Source: Morchella semilibera (lineage: Eukaryota > Ascomycota > Pezizomycetes > Pezizales > Morchellaceae). Taken from it: DNA of 64,000 nt. The notes beneath the pieces were generated by a model. That model had not been told where the DNA came from, made no database searches, and was given only the letters and a program-made list of their open reading frames with translations. The stretch is from NCBI GenBank assembly GCA_009192285.1, contig CM018606.1, positions 1,602,081 to 1,666,080 of the forward strand. Reading direction: 5' to 3'. Both the position numbers and the translations under genes were made by a program. Below, in pieces: positions 1-11,488 of this stretch (within the stretch, counting starts at the first letter, position 1; every line of letters starts with the position of its first letter).

Positions 1-849
1 CGCTTTCCAAGCTTTGGGCAGCTCTTCGCCCCGTACCCAATGGGTCTGAACGGACTGCGAATGCCGTCCACTAAAAATATCCTGGGCTGGTGCTCTAGTA
101 GATCGACTGAACCAGAGTAGCCATGATGACAGGTAAGTAGGTACAAGTGTAGAGATAACGTTGTGAACATGTCGCACAGATCTGATCCTTGGATCGTCGA
201 TAACAGTTGGCAAAATGCACACTATAAGTACATGTACTGGTGAGTCTATATTTGACCAGACAAATTTGTTTCCCGATAGAAACGCATGCCAGTTACCAGC
301 TTCGATCTTGGGAATTGCATCCACGGCTGCAGTATTTTCAAAACAAGCAAGTACATGTAATATGCTGAGCCGGTACCAGGCAATTATAAAGGCATGATAT
401 CTAGTGTTAGCTCTGTGTACATCTAGGTACGGAACGATGACGGTACTGTGACAAGATGACATCACGAGAGAATGAAAGGTATGTACACTTTAAACCTCTA
501 AGCCTGTGACAAAAACCTCTGAAAACAGCAGTATCTCCCGATAAGTCAGATACCTCATCCTCTACCAAACAAATCACTCCTCCAATCCAATCGGTCTTCT
601 TATCCTCATAATCAGAACACCGCCCAACGCCGAGCCCTGACTGTTATTCCTTATGTTATCTTAGCGAGCTGAGTAGCTTGATTCCCTGCTGGTGATCTCT
701 CACTTTGACTTCAACGCTGCACTGACGGCATCCCGCCTCTATTCCCCTGCAGTCTGTGCTATTTTATACCCTGTACACCACATATTCATCATTTGTCTGA
801 CCTGATCGTTACACCAGTATCATTCCAAGTTGATAAAACTAAGGCCATC
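1..849. other. Intergenic, upstream of the Eis1-like gene
   Basis: No gene is supported here. Short open frames are present but none has a recognisable sequence. Two copies of the palindrome TACATGTA lie near 228 and 352. The stretch just before 850 is pyrimidine-rich (positions 700-790) and probably includes the promoter and 5' leader of the downstream gene. The left edge could hold the end of another gene, but nothing shows it. Confidence 0.5.
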
Positions 850-3669
850 ATGGCAACGTTATTGGCCCCCCTGGCTCCAATTTCTAATATATTGTTGCCG
901 TTGACAAACGGCCACACTTCTCATGCTCATAATGTTATTCCTAACCAGTCTGACACAAATGCAATCCCAACCCCAACCCCACCTGCAACTTTCACATCCC
1001 CACATACGGCTATTTCTACTGCACCCAATAGAGATGAATTGGGCACATCTTTATCGAAAAACCGTTCACAGGGGTTGTTTTTGAATAATACAACCGTGAC
1101 TGACGTTAGCCCGACCACTGCCAGTGCTGCAAGAATGACCGGACCCCGAGATATGACTATGCAGACTGTATCAACTCGGGCCGTTAATAACAACGAATTG
1201 CAGCGTGGTACCAAGTTTTTTGCCACTACCGGGCTTTATGGTAATTCTCCTAGAAAGGGGTTACCCACTTGTCCTCCTTGAAAAATAAATCACAACTCCG
1301 GTTTATTTCTCTTATCCTTCACATCACCACGCTCAAGTATTTACTAACAATTTTCTCCTCCTATAACAGCTGCTCATTATCTTCGCACAGCAGAGATTCA
1401 CGAGTTGCCAAGCAATCCTACTATAGGATTGCTATACCCTGAGGCTGGAGCTTCAGCGGCGTTATTGGCTCATCGCGATCATAAACCAGTGGAAATCTGG
1501 AGGCCGAAATCTATAGCCGCTGCTGGAGCTGCCGCTTCTCTTGCACACAACACAAAGCCCGTGGGTATTTGGGAGCCTACCCCGAGTGAATCTGCGGGGA
1601 AAGCTGCTCTACACGCCCTCGAGGATATTTCTTTCCCGCAGCTGTATACAATGCCTGAGTCATCCAAGCGCTGGTCGTTGTCCGGCGCCATAGGTGCAAT
1701 GCAAAGCTCGAGGGAAAAAAGACGGCGCTCCGGATCTTCGCCGATGCCTTTAACTCGTCAGGAAACCGGAGCAGCCAACGCAGGAAATAGCGCTTTGACA
1801 GCTGCACCTATTGCTCACATGCCACCCACTCGGTGTCCCTCTGCCACCACAGGAGTAGATCCGACTTCGGAGTATGTTGCAGGAAGTATGGTGCCCGATG
1901 TGGGAAGGGTTCCACAGCAGGATAAGCGCAAGTCGGACGTACTCCGTGCAGCCACAATTTCAATGTCTAAGAGTAGCCGCCGCACTACTTTACCTGATCC
2001 AAGACATGACCATTCAGTGCAACATGCTCCTGCGACAACCCCGCCATCGAGGCGATTTAATTCAAATATTCAAGAAGCTGCACGCAAGGTTGCCACAGAA
2101 CGTCTGGCAAAGATTGGTTACGATACTGACCGTGCAATCTCAAACTCTCCCATCGGAGCTCAGGCTGCCCAGGCTTCGGTCAATCATTCTTATACTGTCC
2201 CTGGCACAGGATCGAGTGGTTCAGATATGGCGCTTCTTCGGGGAAACATAGTACGAGCTGACGCAAAGAAGCGCGGTGAGAATGCTGCCTTACTTATGTC
2301 TACTGCTCAACGCAACGTTCAAGCCAGGATTGCGGGAATAGATAAGCAAATCGCAGATTCTCGGGGGGTTGTTAGACGTGAAGATTGGGAACCAAGAGCG
2401 ACTCGGATTGCACAGGCAGAGTCTGAAAAACGCATGGAGAATCATGGGAAGATAAGCATTGGAGGTGGTGCATACATGGCGCCAGAGGAAGTTGATGCAA
2501 TCGCACAAAGGAGTGTACAGCCAGTGTTGGATGACATGCACAGAAGAGCGGACGAGGAGAGGGCTAGGATAGACTCTGCAAGATCTAGAGAGTTAGAGGA
2601 GCGACTGGACACCCAAGAATCAAAACGGGTGCAAGCCCTACACCAAGCATGGGAAAGGGACACACACGAGGATATTCGGAGGTCTAGAGGTGTGTTTTAT
2701 AAAGTTCATATTCCCCCTTCATTCTACCCCCAGAGGAAATTACCGATGGTATCATCGCCCCAAGAGCCGCTACTAAAGATATGTGGGAAAGCTATCGAAA
2801 AAGAGAACGAGAAACGACGTAAAGAAGAGGAGAAACGAGCAATGAAGGAACGGAGGCAGCTTTCAAAAATCGACAGCAGGCGTGGTGGGGGTTCGGTGGG
2901 CGCAAATGATGGTAGCCCTATATCCCCCACATCGCCCTTATCGGACAGCAGCAGCAAAGAGGGGGGCATTAGAGGACTTTTTAATAGATTTATGAGGCGC
3001 CAAAGTCGCCAGACTAGTCGTGGTGAAAGAGGCGCTACTGCCACCAACGCTCCGATAGATGGCACTACAATTGAGCCGACTTTTAGTGGGGGACACCGCG
3101 CTGCTATTGCTGCGCAACAACGCGCCACTGAAGACAGCGGAGACCGAGCGGTAGTCAATGGAAGCCCACAACCAGAGTCTGCATTCAGAACTCCCCGCCG
3201 TATATCCCAGATTATGGTGCCGAAGTCCAACGGAGCTCTTAGAGCTCTTCAAGAGCCTCCAACGATGCGGTCAGTTTCAGCAGCGGGTATGCAGCCGATA
3301 AGGACAGATGGGGTAGATAAAACCCCAGTGAAACGTCGACATTCACTGTCTAGTATCGGGGCAGGTGGTTACCATTTCAAGGGTAGGAGGTGGGCACAGG
3401 ACCCAGTGACTTCTGACGATCAAGGTACCAAGAAAGGAAAAGGAAAGGTTCTCCGGAGGAAAACCAAGGATTTTACCAAGATCAACGGCCGAATTTCGAG
3501 CACCGAGGACCACTCGGAGTACCCCGACGAGGCAAGGGACACATTCTCACAGCAATCCCCAACATTCACACCCACGAATAGACCGTTGTCTGGTTTTTTC
3601 CCACATGATGAACGGAGATTTTCTGCAGGGGAGGGTAGTATCAGCTCGAGATTCCGGGAGGACTTGTAA
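850..3669 (+). CDS. EIS1: Eisosome protein 1 (Eis1)-like protein, two exons
   Basis: Two exons, 850-1240 and 1370-3669, give about 896 residues. The intron (1241-1369) has a GTAATT donor, a TACTAAC branch site and an AACAG acceptor, and it joins the frames at an Ala codon. The ATG at 850 is the first in frame; a TTG at 793 extends the open frame but is not a likely start. After the junction come alanine-rich repeats of the type ASAALLAHRDHKPVEIW and AASLAHNTKPVGIW, then a charged helical region with NVQARIAGIDKQI, ESEKRMENHGKISIGGG and a following acidic coiled coil. This order is that of fungal Eis1 proteins, peripheral components of eisosomes, the furrow-forming complexes under the plasma membrane. 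The C-terminal 300 residues are basic, Ser/Pro-rich and probably disordered. Family assignment rests on remembered motif order, so it is strong but unaligned. Confidence 0.88.
1241..1369 (+). other. Intron of the Eis1-like gene
   Basis: The 129-nt intron begins GTAATT, carries the perfect branch motif TACTAAC at 1342-1348 and ends in a pyrimidine-rich tract followed by AACAG. In-frame stop codons inside it rule out read-through. Confidence 0.9.
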
Positions 3670-4818
3670 GCTTGCTATGAGCAGGCTTTCTGCACACGGT
3701 GAGTGTTATTACGGCCTGTATTTCTATGTGCTATATGTCATGTTTATTCTTTGTTTATCATTCTCATTAAACCAGGATTGAACGGTTTGGGGGATGGGGG
3801 CGCGATTTCGCTTTATTTTCCTTTGAATTGACGTATGACGGTCTATTGCCCCTGGCAAATTTTTCTGTTTGGCGATAATTTGTGTCGTATTTGAGGTCAT
3901 TCATTTATATCCATTTCGGTCCTTATGTAACTCTTTCTTTTTCATAGAAACAGCTTAACCATGACGGGGTGGTTCGGTAAGGGTTTTATATTTGGTTTGT
4001 CTGGTGGCTGCGCTTCTGTTATGCACAACTTTTGGGCTTTCTAGTATATGTGAATACGTCATTCCGCTCTAGGGTTTTATTTCACTGTATCTAATGTTAA
4101 TGGATAAAAGCTTCTAGGGGGGCGGGGTTGGAGGGATCCTTAAGAAATAGCCTGCTCACACTTGATTATTGAGTGCAGGTGCAGGAAGGTGTAAATGGTC
4201 TCTGTGAAGGAATACATATGTTTACTGCTTACACTAATACTTATTTTTCCTACTCGGCAGCCGTCGCGACATTGATCAGTCATCAAATGGCAACGAGTGA
4301 TGTCTCATGATCATAATGTTCATTGAGTGTTTCTCAGCTATATCTTGTCGAAAGACGGAGCCTAGCCAAGTTTCAAACATATACATAGCCGTCTAAGAGT
4401 AGGTCAGCCAATGATACTGTTATACCTGCATGCGAGCGAGCACGCAAGGCTTAGTAGGGTCACCTCAACATTACGTTTTGATCATTGTCGCTGGGGGTGG
4501 GACTACAAAAAGTATTGGGTTTAAGTACAAGTTTATTAACTTCGAAGTCTCACCCCCTAACGGGGCGGACAGCTAGCTATATACATAGGTTCTCGTAGGA
4601 GACGGGGAGCGGCTTGCTGAATACATAGGGGTGAGGGGGGTGGGTGGGATATATATATACGCCCCTTCCTCAAATGGGCAAGGGGGAGGAGCGGGGAGAG
4701 GGGGGAGAGGGAGGAGAAGAAGCCCCTGTCGGACCCTCGGCAGTGCCAAAAGTCCAATAGGATCTCCTCTCCTCTACTGTCCAGGGAAGGAGGCAGACGT
4801 AGGGCTGACTAAAAAAAA

Positions 4819-4850
4819 CTCGCCTACCCTCTGGTGGAAGAGTAGGCGAG
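4819..4850. repeat. Hairpin, 9-bp perfect stem
   Basis: CTCGCCTAC at 4819-4827 is the exact reverse complement of GTAGGCGAG at 4842-4850, separated by a 14-nt loop. Runs of A flank it on both sides. Function unknown. Confidence 0.7.
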
Positions 4851-4996
4851 AGGAGCCAAAAAAAAAGGCTGAAGGAGGAGGCCAGAGCGGAGGGGCAAGA
4901 AGTCAGAGGAAAGGCGGCCAGAGAGGAGGGGGGGTCAGAGAGGTGCCCAGAGGGGGCCCAGTTTTAACTTTCTTTTAATTTTTTTTTAAAAAGGGG

Positions 4997-5160
4997 GTGC
5001 CCCTCCCTCTCACAGGGAGGGAAGGGCAATAAAAATAAATAAGTTTCCCCTGCCTCTCGCAGAGAAGAGGGAGGGGTGGTAGAGGTTAGATAGGTTTCCC
5101 CTCCCTCAGAGAGGGGGCAATAAAAAGTCTCCCTCCTCCTTGAAGAAGGGAGGAGGGAGA
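4997..5160. repeat. Tandem array of four C/G-rich hairpins
   Basis: Four successive inverted repeats lie about 40-50 bp apart, at roughly 4999-5027, 5047-5076, 5099-5116 and 5128-5160. Each has a CCCTCC-type left arm and a GGGAGG-type right arm. The last has a perfect 12-bp stem (TCTCCCTCCTCC against GGAGGAGGGAGA). The first and third are followed by the same linker, GGCAATAAAAA. The array may be a decayed mobile element or a structured transcript. No coding frame supports a gene. Confidence 0.6.
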
Positions 5161-6707
5161 GGGGAGAAGAGGGACACATCTCCCGTAAAATATCCTACCT
5201 ACTTTTGTGAGGGGGGGGGGGATTTATATAGGCCTACGGAGTTGATGATGGATCGAGAATGAAAGGAGAGAGGAAAATGTGGTGCTGATATACATACGTA
5301 TAACCCTAAGGCTGTGGGATCGGTTTCATTAGGGTTTGAACTCTGTTGTTGGTGCTTAATCTCACGGTATGTTGGGGCTACGTTCTTTGCTGTGCTGAGG
5401 GTTGGATGGGGTTGTGAAAGCTCAATGAGTCATAGGCTGTCACTCGGACGCCAAGACAGCACAAAGATGGCTTCCGAGCCTGGGAACCATTTCTACGCTT
5501 GGATTTTAGGGAGGTGGAATATGATAGTCTACGCTCTATCGGAGGAAGGGGGGGGGGCACGGTGGATGTTTCGGGTGTCTTTTCCGTTAAGCCTCATTAT
5601 TGTAGGTGTTAATAACTAGGGCAAAAGGACAAAAGCTAAATCTAAACTGTACAGCGTAATCCTGAAAACTACGCCAATCATATAGTAGTTGTTTAAATGA
5701 AAAAGGATATGCCATATACATGTACGGATACCCAAAAAAATTAAATTTAGGTCGCATGTGAAGCTGGAGGAAGGTGCTACAAAGAGCCTAACTAATTGAC
5801 CACCCCTATAACGCGATTATTAAACGCTCCATTAGAGTTACGCATACCGGTAGTTACGGAGATATGGCCTTTAAAGCAAGTTTGGAGCTTGGTCATACTT
5901 TTATCACTCGTTAGATTTCCTTTTTTGAGGCTTATTATTTATAGAGGGGACGCGATTTTAGGGTTTTGCTTACCTTATATATTTTATAACGGGTTGGAAG
6001 AGACAAAGGGTCTGATGCTTCAGATCCAGTCCCGGGTTCCTGAATCTGGGGGAGAGTGACTCTTAGGGTACGAAATGCTAACGTTATAGGTAAAAGGGGT
6101 CCAAAATATCTATCTAGCCTTACCCGGGCATCTGAATCTGGCATACAACCCCGGCCCCAGACAGCTCAATTCGATATGCTCCACCAGCTACTCGAATCTA
6201 TAGGTTCTAGACTGTGTTGGCCCTGAATTAAACCAGACACCCTGGCTCGAACCATAGGTTGTCGCTTTGACTAAAAACGGGAATAGAATTTTTTTTGAAT
6301 TACGGCGTCTTGTTCGAGTATCATGGGCACATCCAGCTTCAAGCTCACTTCTATCTATTCTCTCCAACACCCAGAAGTCTACCCGGCAATAGCAACAACA
6401 CCTCTAATGTCACTCCGCATAGAGCAGTCTCTAAATATCCCATAACCAGTCCATTATATCACCCTAAAAGTCAGAAGAAGCAGATATCCCAGTATCAGAA
6501 AGGAAAAAAAAGGTCAATGCCATTTTTGAGCGCCTTTAAAAATTGACAGCACGGGTGGTAAGTAAAAAAAAAAAAAAAAGATATTCCAGGCCCCTGGCCT
6601 TCAAAAACCATTTGCCCGCCCATTGCCCGTAGAGGTAGGCAAGGGGGTTCAGGCTGACCTCCCTTTTTCCCGGTTTTTTTATTTCATTGTTGGTGGGTTT
6701 GGTGCAT

Positions 6708-7258
6708 TTATTTCTTCTTGGCGGGGACATCGGTGATGGTGAGCCCTAAGAGAGAAGTTGTTAGTCAAGTCCAAGGGGGGTGGGATGTTGGGAAGGGACT
6801 CGGGGGTGCGTACCGGGAGGAAGGGACTGTTTGAGCTTCTCGGCCTTCTCGGCATCGTTGAGGACGAGAGTGTAGAGGTGGCGGTGGCACCTGACCTTGA
6901 ACTTGATGGAGCTCTGGCCCTTGGTGGACTTCTGTAGTTTCGAAAAAGGGTGCTCCATCAGTATTCCGTTCCAACTCCAATTTTCGAGATTCCTCCATCA
7001 AACACCAATTCTTCATCTCGGCCCTCTAGTCCTCCCATATTCCTCCACTCTCCTCATCCGACTATCCGCTGGGGGGGGGGGGGGGAGAGGTAAAAACATT
7101 GAGAACCGACCTTTATGCGGGCAGCTATAAATCCACAAATCCCCTCGTTAGCTCATTTTCCCCATCAAAAAAGTTTTGGGGGACCAAAAAATACCCTGAG
7201 CATCCTTGCGCCTGCACAGCTCAATGAACTGCTTGATGTCGTGAACCTGCTTCGGCAT
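6708..7258 (-). CDS. RPL38: 60S ribosomal protein eL38 (L38), four exons
   Basis: Four exons on the minus strand, 7195-7258, 7111-7124, 6814-6931 and 6708-6745, total 234 nt and encode 77 residues. The protein starts [17 protein letters not shown], continues through [19 protein letters not shown] and [20 protein letters not shown], and ends [15 protein letters not shown]. This matches eL38 along its whole length. eL38 is a small protein of the large ribosomal subunit that contacts 28S rRNA. Exon 2 is only 14 nt (Ala-Ala-Arg-Ile-Lys), bounded by TTATAG and GTCGGT, and is needed to join the frames. Branch sites GCTAAC, TACTGAT and GACTAAC are visible in the three introns. The second intron carries a poly-C run of about 15. 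The gene is divergent from the small membrane protein gene at 7695. Confidence 0.96.
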
Positions 7259-7694
7259 TTTTGTTTTCTTGGTCGATTTTCGGTTGGTTCGATTTGGTAA
7301 TTGTCGTCTACTGGATTGCTATGCCGTAGTCGTTCACAATAATTACGGAGGTGTTGATGCTTGCCCCCCCAGTTGTTACGCCCATGAGGGTGCGTGTGTG
7401 TGCCGTTGGACTGTCGCAGCAGATTAGGGTTTACGCCCTTACAATGCACAGCCACTTCATTACACAGCCTCAAAAGAGAAAATCCAATATCTTATCTAAG
7501 ATCTTATCATTGACTCATTCGCCACATGTTGACGTAACCGCGCAGCATTTTCAATACGACTCGGGGCGCCGCCCACAGCCACATTTAAGGTAGCCCACCT
7601 GTGGGAGCTCTCACCTGCCCTACCCTACCTTCCCACCCACCTACCTACCTACTTAGCTAACTCTACTGAGCTCTTTCTTCATTACTACCACAAG
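7259..7694. promoter_or_regulatory. Shared promoter region between eL38 and the gene at 7695
   Basis: This 436-bp interval separates two divergent starts. It contains a telobox (TTAGGGTTTA, 7424-7433), about 166 bp upstream of the eL38 ATG. CT-rich stretches and short CTAC repeats lie at 7600-7670 just before the plus-strand gene. Promoter function is inferred from position. Confidence 0.6.
7424..7433 (-). promoter_or_regulatory. Telobox (AAACCCTAA), candidate Tbf1-type site
   Basis: TTAGGGTTTA on the plus strand reads TAAACCCTAA toward eL38. Telobox sites bound by Tbf1-like factors are known in ribosomal protein gene promoters of many fungi. Position upstream of eL38 fits that role, but a single occurrence is only suggestive. 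Confidence 0.45.
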
Positions 7695-8316
7695 ATGCCA
7701 CAGACACCACTGGACCGCGCGCTACATTCTAAAGTACGTCGTGCCCTCTTTCTCTAGAATCCCTCCCCCCATGTTTCTGTTCTCCCGAAGGGCGTTCGAC
7801 GATCTGACCGACGTGCTTGCGCAGAATGCATTTCTGGGTTGGTTGCTTCCTTCTTGGTTAGTTTAGGGTATTTTCGGACTGTTGGTGGTAGTGGTGGTGA
7901 GCTGATTGTAGGGTGCGCATGCATTGCATGTTGTAGCTTTCGCGGGAATCATTACAGCCGTCGCGGCATGGACGATACTGAAGCCCGACACGACCCCCCC
8001 GTTGGCAGGACCGAGCGGTGGTTAGTCTTTTTCTACTTTCCCTCCCGAGAAATACCTTTGAAAAGGAGTAGTGGAGCTAACAGTGGTTCTTGCAGACCCG
8101 ACTGAGTGGACAAAGGGCGAACTGACCAACTGGTTACGAGCGGTTTGCGCCCACCTCCCCGTAGTACCTAGTGCTGTGTGCGAGTATTTCTAAGACGTAC
8201 TGTTTTGTGTCGCGCAGAGAGGTATCGAGCCTGAGCAGGGCGCAACGAGGGAGATGATGGCGGAGGAGGTGAAGACTCTTAGGCGGCAGCAGGCTGCTGC
8301 GGCTGCGGAAATGTGA
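7695..8316 (+). CDS. Small single-pass membrane protein with SAP/LEM-like C-terminus, about five exons
   Basis: The likely exons are 7695-7733 (MPQTPLDRALHSK), about 7791-7837, 7937-8020, 8096-8142 and 8218-8316, ending at TGA 8314-8316. The product is about 105 residues. It has AFDDLTDVLAQNAFL, then a hydrophobic segment (FAGIITAVAAWTIL), then a soluble tail with DPTEWTKGELTNWLRA and RGIEPEQGATREMM. That tail resembles the short helix-extended-helix of SAP/LEM-type modules. Introns 2-4 join in phase; the GTTAGT donor at 8021 and a GCTAAC branch are good. The first junction does not join in phase with canonical sites. An alternative start at 7771 (MFLFSRRAFDDL) keeps the downstream frame open. 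I recall similar small fungal proteins of unknown function but cannot name the family. Location (mitochondrial or other membrane) is unknown. Confidence 0.72.
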
Positions 8317-9451
8317 GGGGGAAGAGTGCTGTGATGAGTGAGTATGCGAATAGGGGATTGAGTTTATAGATACCAATTCAATTGAAATACAAATACTCAA
8401 ATCACTGTTCCTGTCAAACTGATCGCTCTATACATGTATTTTTTCTATTTATACTTGCACTCGAATCCGAGTCCAATTACTACCAGCAAAACGATCATTG
8501 ACACCCCTTAACCCTGTCAGGCTCCCCCCCCCACTCCACCCTCGCTCCAAAGCCTCATGATCAGATGAAAGCACATCTACATCTCCCTACTAATCATGTA
8601 CATACCCACACCCGTACCCGTCCATGCACGGCCTGCAGAACGATCATTGACACTACATGGGGGTTACTACATGCAAGCACTCAACCCATACGTACATGTA
8701 TTTACCCCGAATGTCAATGATCGCACTAGCAGAATTTCCGGCTCGTAGTCTCTCCGAGCCGCCGTCTTCCACTCCGGACCCCCGCGAATAAACCTCATCA
8801 CCACCGTCGCCTATCCCCCGCCAACACAAACACACATCCAACTCCCCTATATACTCCATCCACCTACCTACGGCTCTACGAAACTACTACAATCGAAATT
8901 GCAATTACGGAACTATCGCTTACGCTCCTGTTTCGATTTTTGTTTATATGCCAATTCAGTTCTATTCCACCTCTACCTTCTAGAACAGAAGTAACCAAAA
9001 AAAAAAAGGGAAAGGGAAAGGGAAAAGGAAAAGGAAAAGGAAAAGAAGCCATATTTTGGGCTACTCGGACAATCCCATTTTCCCGTTCCCTTGGGGGCAT
9101 ATACAAAGGGCCGCCGCCATTCTTTAACCCTGCCCATGCAAAAAGAGTAAGAAAAGAAAAGGAGAAAATAAAAAAAGAGGAAAAAGAGAAAAAGGCCGTG
9201 GAGAGAATAAGAAGGAACCCCCCCCCCCAAGATGATAACGATAACAACAAAAAATGTACTCCGTCCCCATGCCTCCTTCCCTCTCTCAAACCTTTGACAC
9301 AGCAGCTAACTACAGCAAACACAAATTATTCACAAGAATGCAATGAAGAAGAAAAACAGAAATAAAGATAAAAGAAACAAATAAATCCCATCCCACCCTC
9401 CCCGCACCCAAAATTATAGAACCCCCAATCGTCCCAAATATCTAACTAAAT
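8317..9451. other. Convergent spacer with purine-rich simple repeats
   Basis: The spacer lies between the 3' ends of the small membrane protein gene and the PAQR gene. It contains an A-run followed by (GGAAA)n/(GGGAAA)n at about 8998-9050, a further A/G-rich tract at 9140-9220 and a C10 run near 9220. Two TACATGTA palindromes lie near 8431 and 8692. The sequence AACGATCATTGACAC occurs near 8490 and, as GAACGATCATTGACAC, near 8638. Open frames across the simple repeats are compositional artefacts. Confidence 0.6.
8998..9050 (+). repeat. (GGGAAA)n / (GGAAAA)n microsatellite
   Basis: An A-rich start is followed by seven to eight hexamer units of the GGGAAA/GGAAAA type, visible directly. Confidence 0.9.
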
Positions 9452-10994
9452 CTAAACAGGCACGACCGCAACACTCTCAAATGCAATCTGAAAGAATTCC
9501 TGCATAGCGTTCCAATGGAAGAGGATGCCTCCGAGGACACATACGTGCCAGATGTTGTGGCTGCCACCGAACCAGTCGAAGAACCCAGGGTACCAGCGCT
9601 CAGGGACTTGCATAGCGTAGATGAATGCACCGGCGAGGTATACCGCAATCTATACATAACTCATCAGCAAACTAAACTACCCCGCTTAGTCGTACCTGGG
9701 GGGGGGGATACATACGGATTTGACAATAGGAAGATAGAAGGTCATGGTCCACAACATCCCCCTGGTCCAGATGAGCTGGAACATGGGGATAGTACCAGTG
9801 GAACCGAGCGTCAGGTAGAAGATGACCCTCCAGACACGCATATCGGCCTTGTTGAACACCGGGTTCCACGGCAGGATAACACCAGCGACTCCAAAGACAA
9901 AGGTAATCCCCATATAGATGCTCTGACTGATAGGGTGGACATAGAATGCCGTATACTCAGTCGTCATAATCGATGCCGCAATAAGCATAGAGATACCGCT
10001 GTAATCCACACACGCAAACCTCTCCATAGTCGTCTGGTGCGAAATCGACGAGAACGTATGCCAGATGGTCGAACAAGCCAGTGCCTTTGCCGCCGCTAGG
10101 AAGAATAAGCCATTGATGAACTTATCGCCCGCCGTATGGTCGCCAAAGATCTTGGACGTGGGATAGAAGTAAAATGCGATTGCCAAAATCAACATAAATC
10201 CCAACCCATGTGTCCAGATGTTGCAAGTCTCATTGCTGAGCGTAAAAGCACTCTTGACGCACTCCAGCTTCGTTTCCGTAAAGCGGTACCCCCTCAGGAT
10301 GTACGGGTTGACCCTCCACGGGAACGGCAGCTCCTCGTATGTGATGAGACGACGCTCCCTCGCAGCCTTGATTGCACGCTCGATGCTCTCCGCAAGCTTA
10401 TCCTTGGCGTCGATGACGCGGTCCGCACCCGCATGAGCCTGAGCCTCAAAGTCGCCGAGTAGCTCCTCGAGGAAGCGGACACCGGCATGGACCTTGGCCG
10501 GGAGGGTATCTTTTGCCTCCAGGACGTCATGGTAGCTAGATTCGAGGACCTCGACGATTACGCGGGCGCGGCGGCGGCCCTCGCCGCTGATCTTGCTGCA
10601 GCCGTTGCGGACGGCAAGGAGTGTGGTGTAGGCACGGCTGATGCCCTCGTCAAGCTTGAGGTTGCCGTAGGCTTCAAGAGAGTCGAGGCGGCATTCGAGC
10701 TCAGAGAGAAATTGGTCGACCTGGGTTAGAAGAAGGTAAGTTTCTTGTATTTAGTTCCCACCCCTTTTTCCCCCCGTCTTGTCCGTCCTTCAATGTGCTT
10801 TACGGGGAGGGTGGAGGAAGAGGAGGAGACATGCATACTTTGAGGAGGAGAACCTCTTCGTCGAGGAGCTCGGTGGAGAAGTGACGAGTGTGGGAGTGCG
10901 TGGAGTGACGGCGGGGCTTCCTAAGGTTCGGTCCTCCAGTGCTGAAGGTATCCCATGAATCCACGATGGACGTTGAACTTGTGAGGTGTGACAT
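9452..10994 (-). CDS. PAQR / Izh-type (adiponectin receptor, hemolysin III family) membrane protein, three exons
   Basis: Minus-strand exons 10839-10994, 9716-10720 and 9452-9649 total 1359 nt (452 residues), all joined in phase 0. Donors are GTATGC and GTATGT; acceptors are CCCAG and GTATAG. Residues 1 to about 190 are soluble, with a predicted helical bundle or coiled coil (VDQFLSELECRLDSLEAYG). The seven-helix PAQR core follows. NETCNIWTH near residues 214-222 is the first PAQR signature, SxxxH occurs in STIWHTF, and the C-terminal HxxxH is HNIWH near residues 418-422. These His/Asp/Ser residues are the zinc-binding set of the family. The extra N-terminal domain fits the Izh3 subgroup, linked in yeast to zinc and lipid homeostasis. 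Substrate is not deducible. The second intron starts with a poly-C run shortly after its donor. Confidence 0.94.
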
Positions 10995-11463
10995 TGATGA
11001 CGGTGACGACGATGTGTTACTGACTGGGTTTCCTTTTTGCGTGTATTTTTGTTTTTAGGAATTTAAAACGTCCTTTTTTATTTTTTTTCCCTCCCCCTTT
11101 CTTCTATTTCTTCGCTTTCCCTTCTAGAGATGGGTGGGTTTCTTCCTTTTGTTTTTAAATTTTTCTCCTCCTTCCCTTTCCCGTCTTTTCTTGCCTGCGT
11201 GGATGTGCGCCTATTGTTATGTAGATAGATATCCTTTTACCCACACACACCTTCACCTTTTGTATGTATGTGCTGTTCTCCGTCCTGTAGAGCACCACAG
11301 GGAGTGCGCAAAAGAAAATCTGAGTACGGCAATGGAAGAAAAGGAAAGAAAAAAAAGAAAAGTAAAAAAAAAAGTAAAAAAGATCTACACTATATTCCTC
11401 CTTCGCACTCGTGGCCGAATGGGCAGACGAGGTTGTTGTTATATGACCGTTCTTGTGTGGACC

Positions 11464-11488
11464 AAAAAAAAAAAAAAAAAAAAAAAAA
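11464..11488 (+). repeat. A25 homopolymer
   Basis: An uninterrupted run of 25 A residues is followed by a GAAGAAGAG-type tract. Confidence 0.95.

Larger units (their letters stand above)
3670..6707. other. 3-kb non-coding spacer with GA/CT-rich hairpin cluster
   Basis: No open frame here has protein-like composition. From 4550 to 5180 the DNA is strongly purine/pyrimidine-biased, with runs of GGGGAGG and CCCTCC forming several hairpins (annotated separately). A G10 run lies at about 5211-5220 and an A16 run at about 6566-6581. The region between the 3' end of the Eis1-like gene and the 3' end of the eL38 gene is therefore a convergent spacer. Confidence 0.6.

Noticed and set aside
9515-10099. 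Open frame of 194 codons on the plus strand
   Set aside because: It is antisense to the PAQR gene, whose three exons and membrane helices are clear.
11405-11480. GTGGCCGAATGGGCAGACGA resembling a tRNA-Ser/Leu D-arm
   Set aside because: No matching B box (GGTTCGAATCC type), anticodon arm or acceptor pairing follows.
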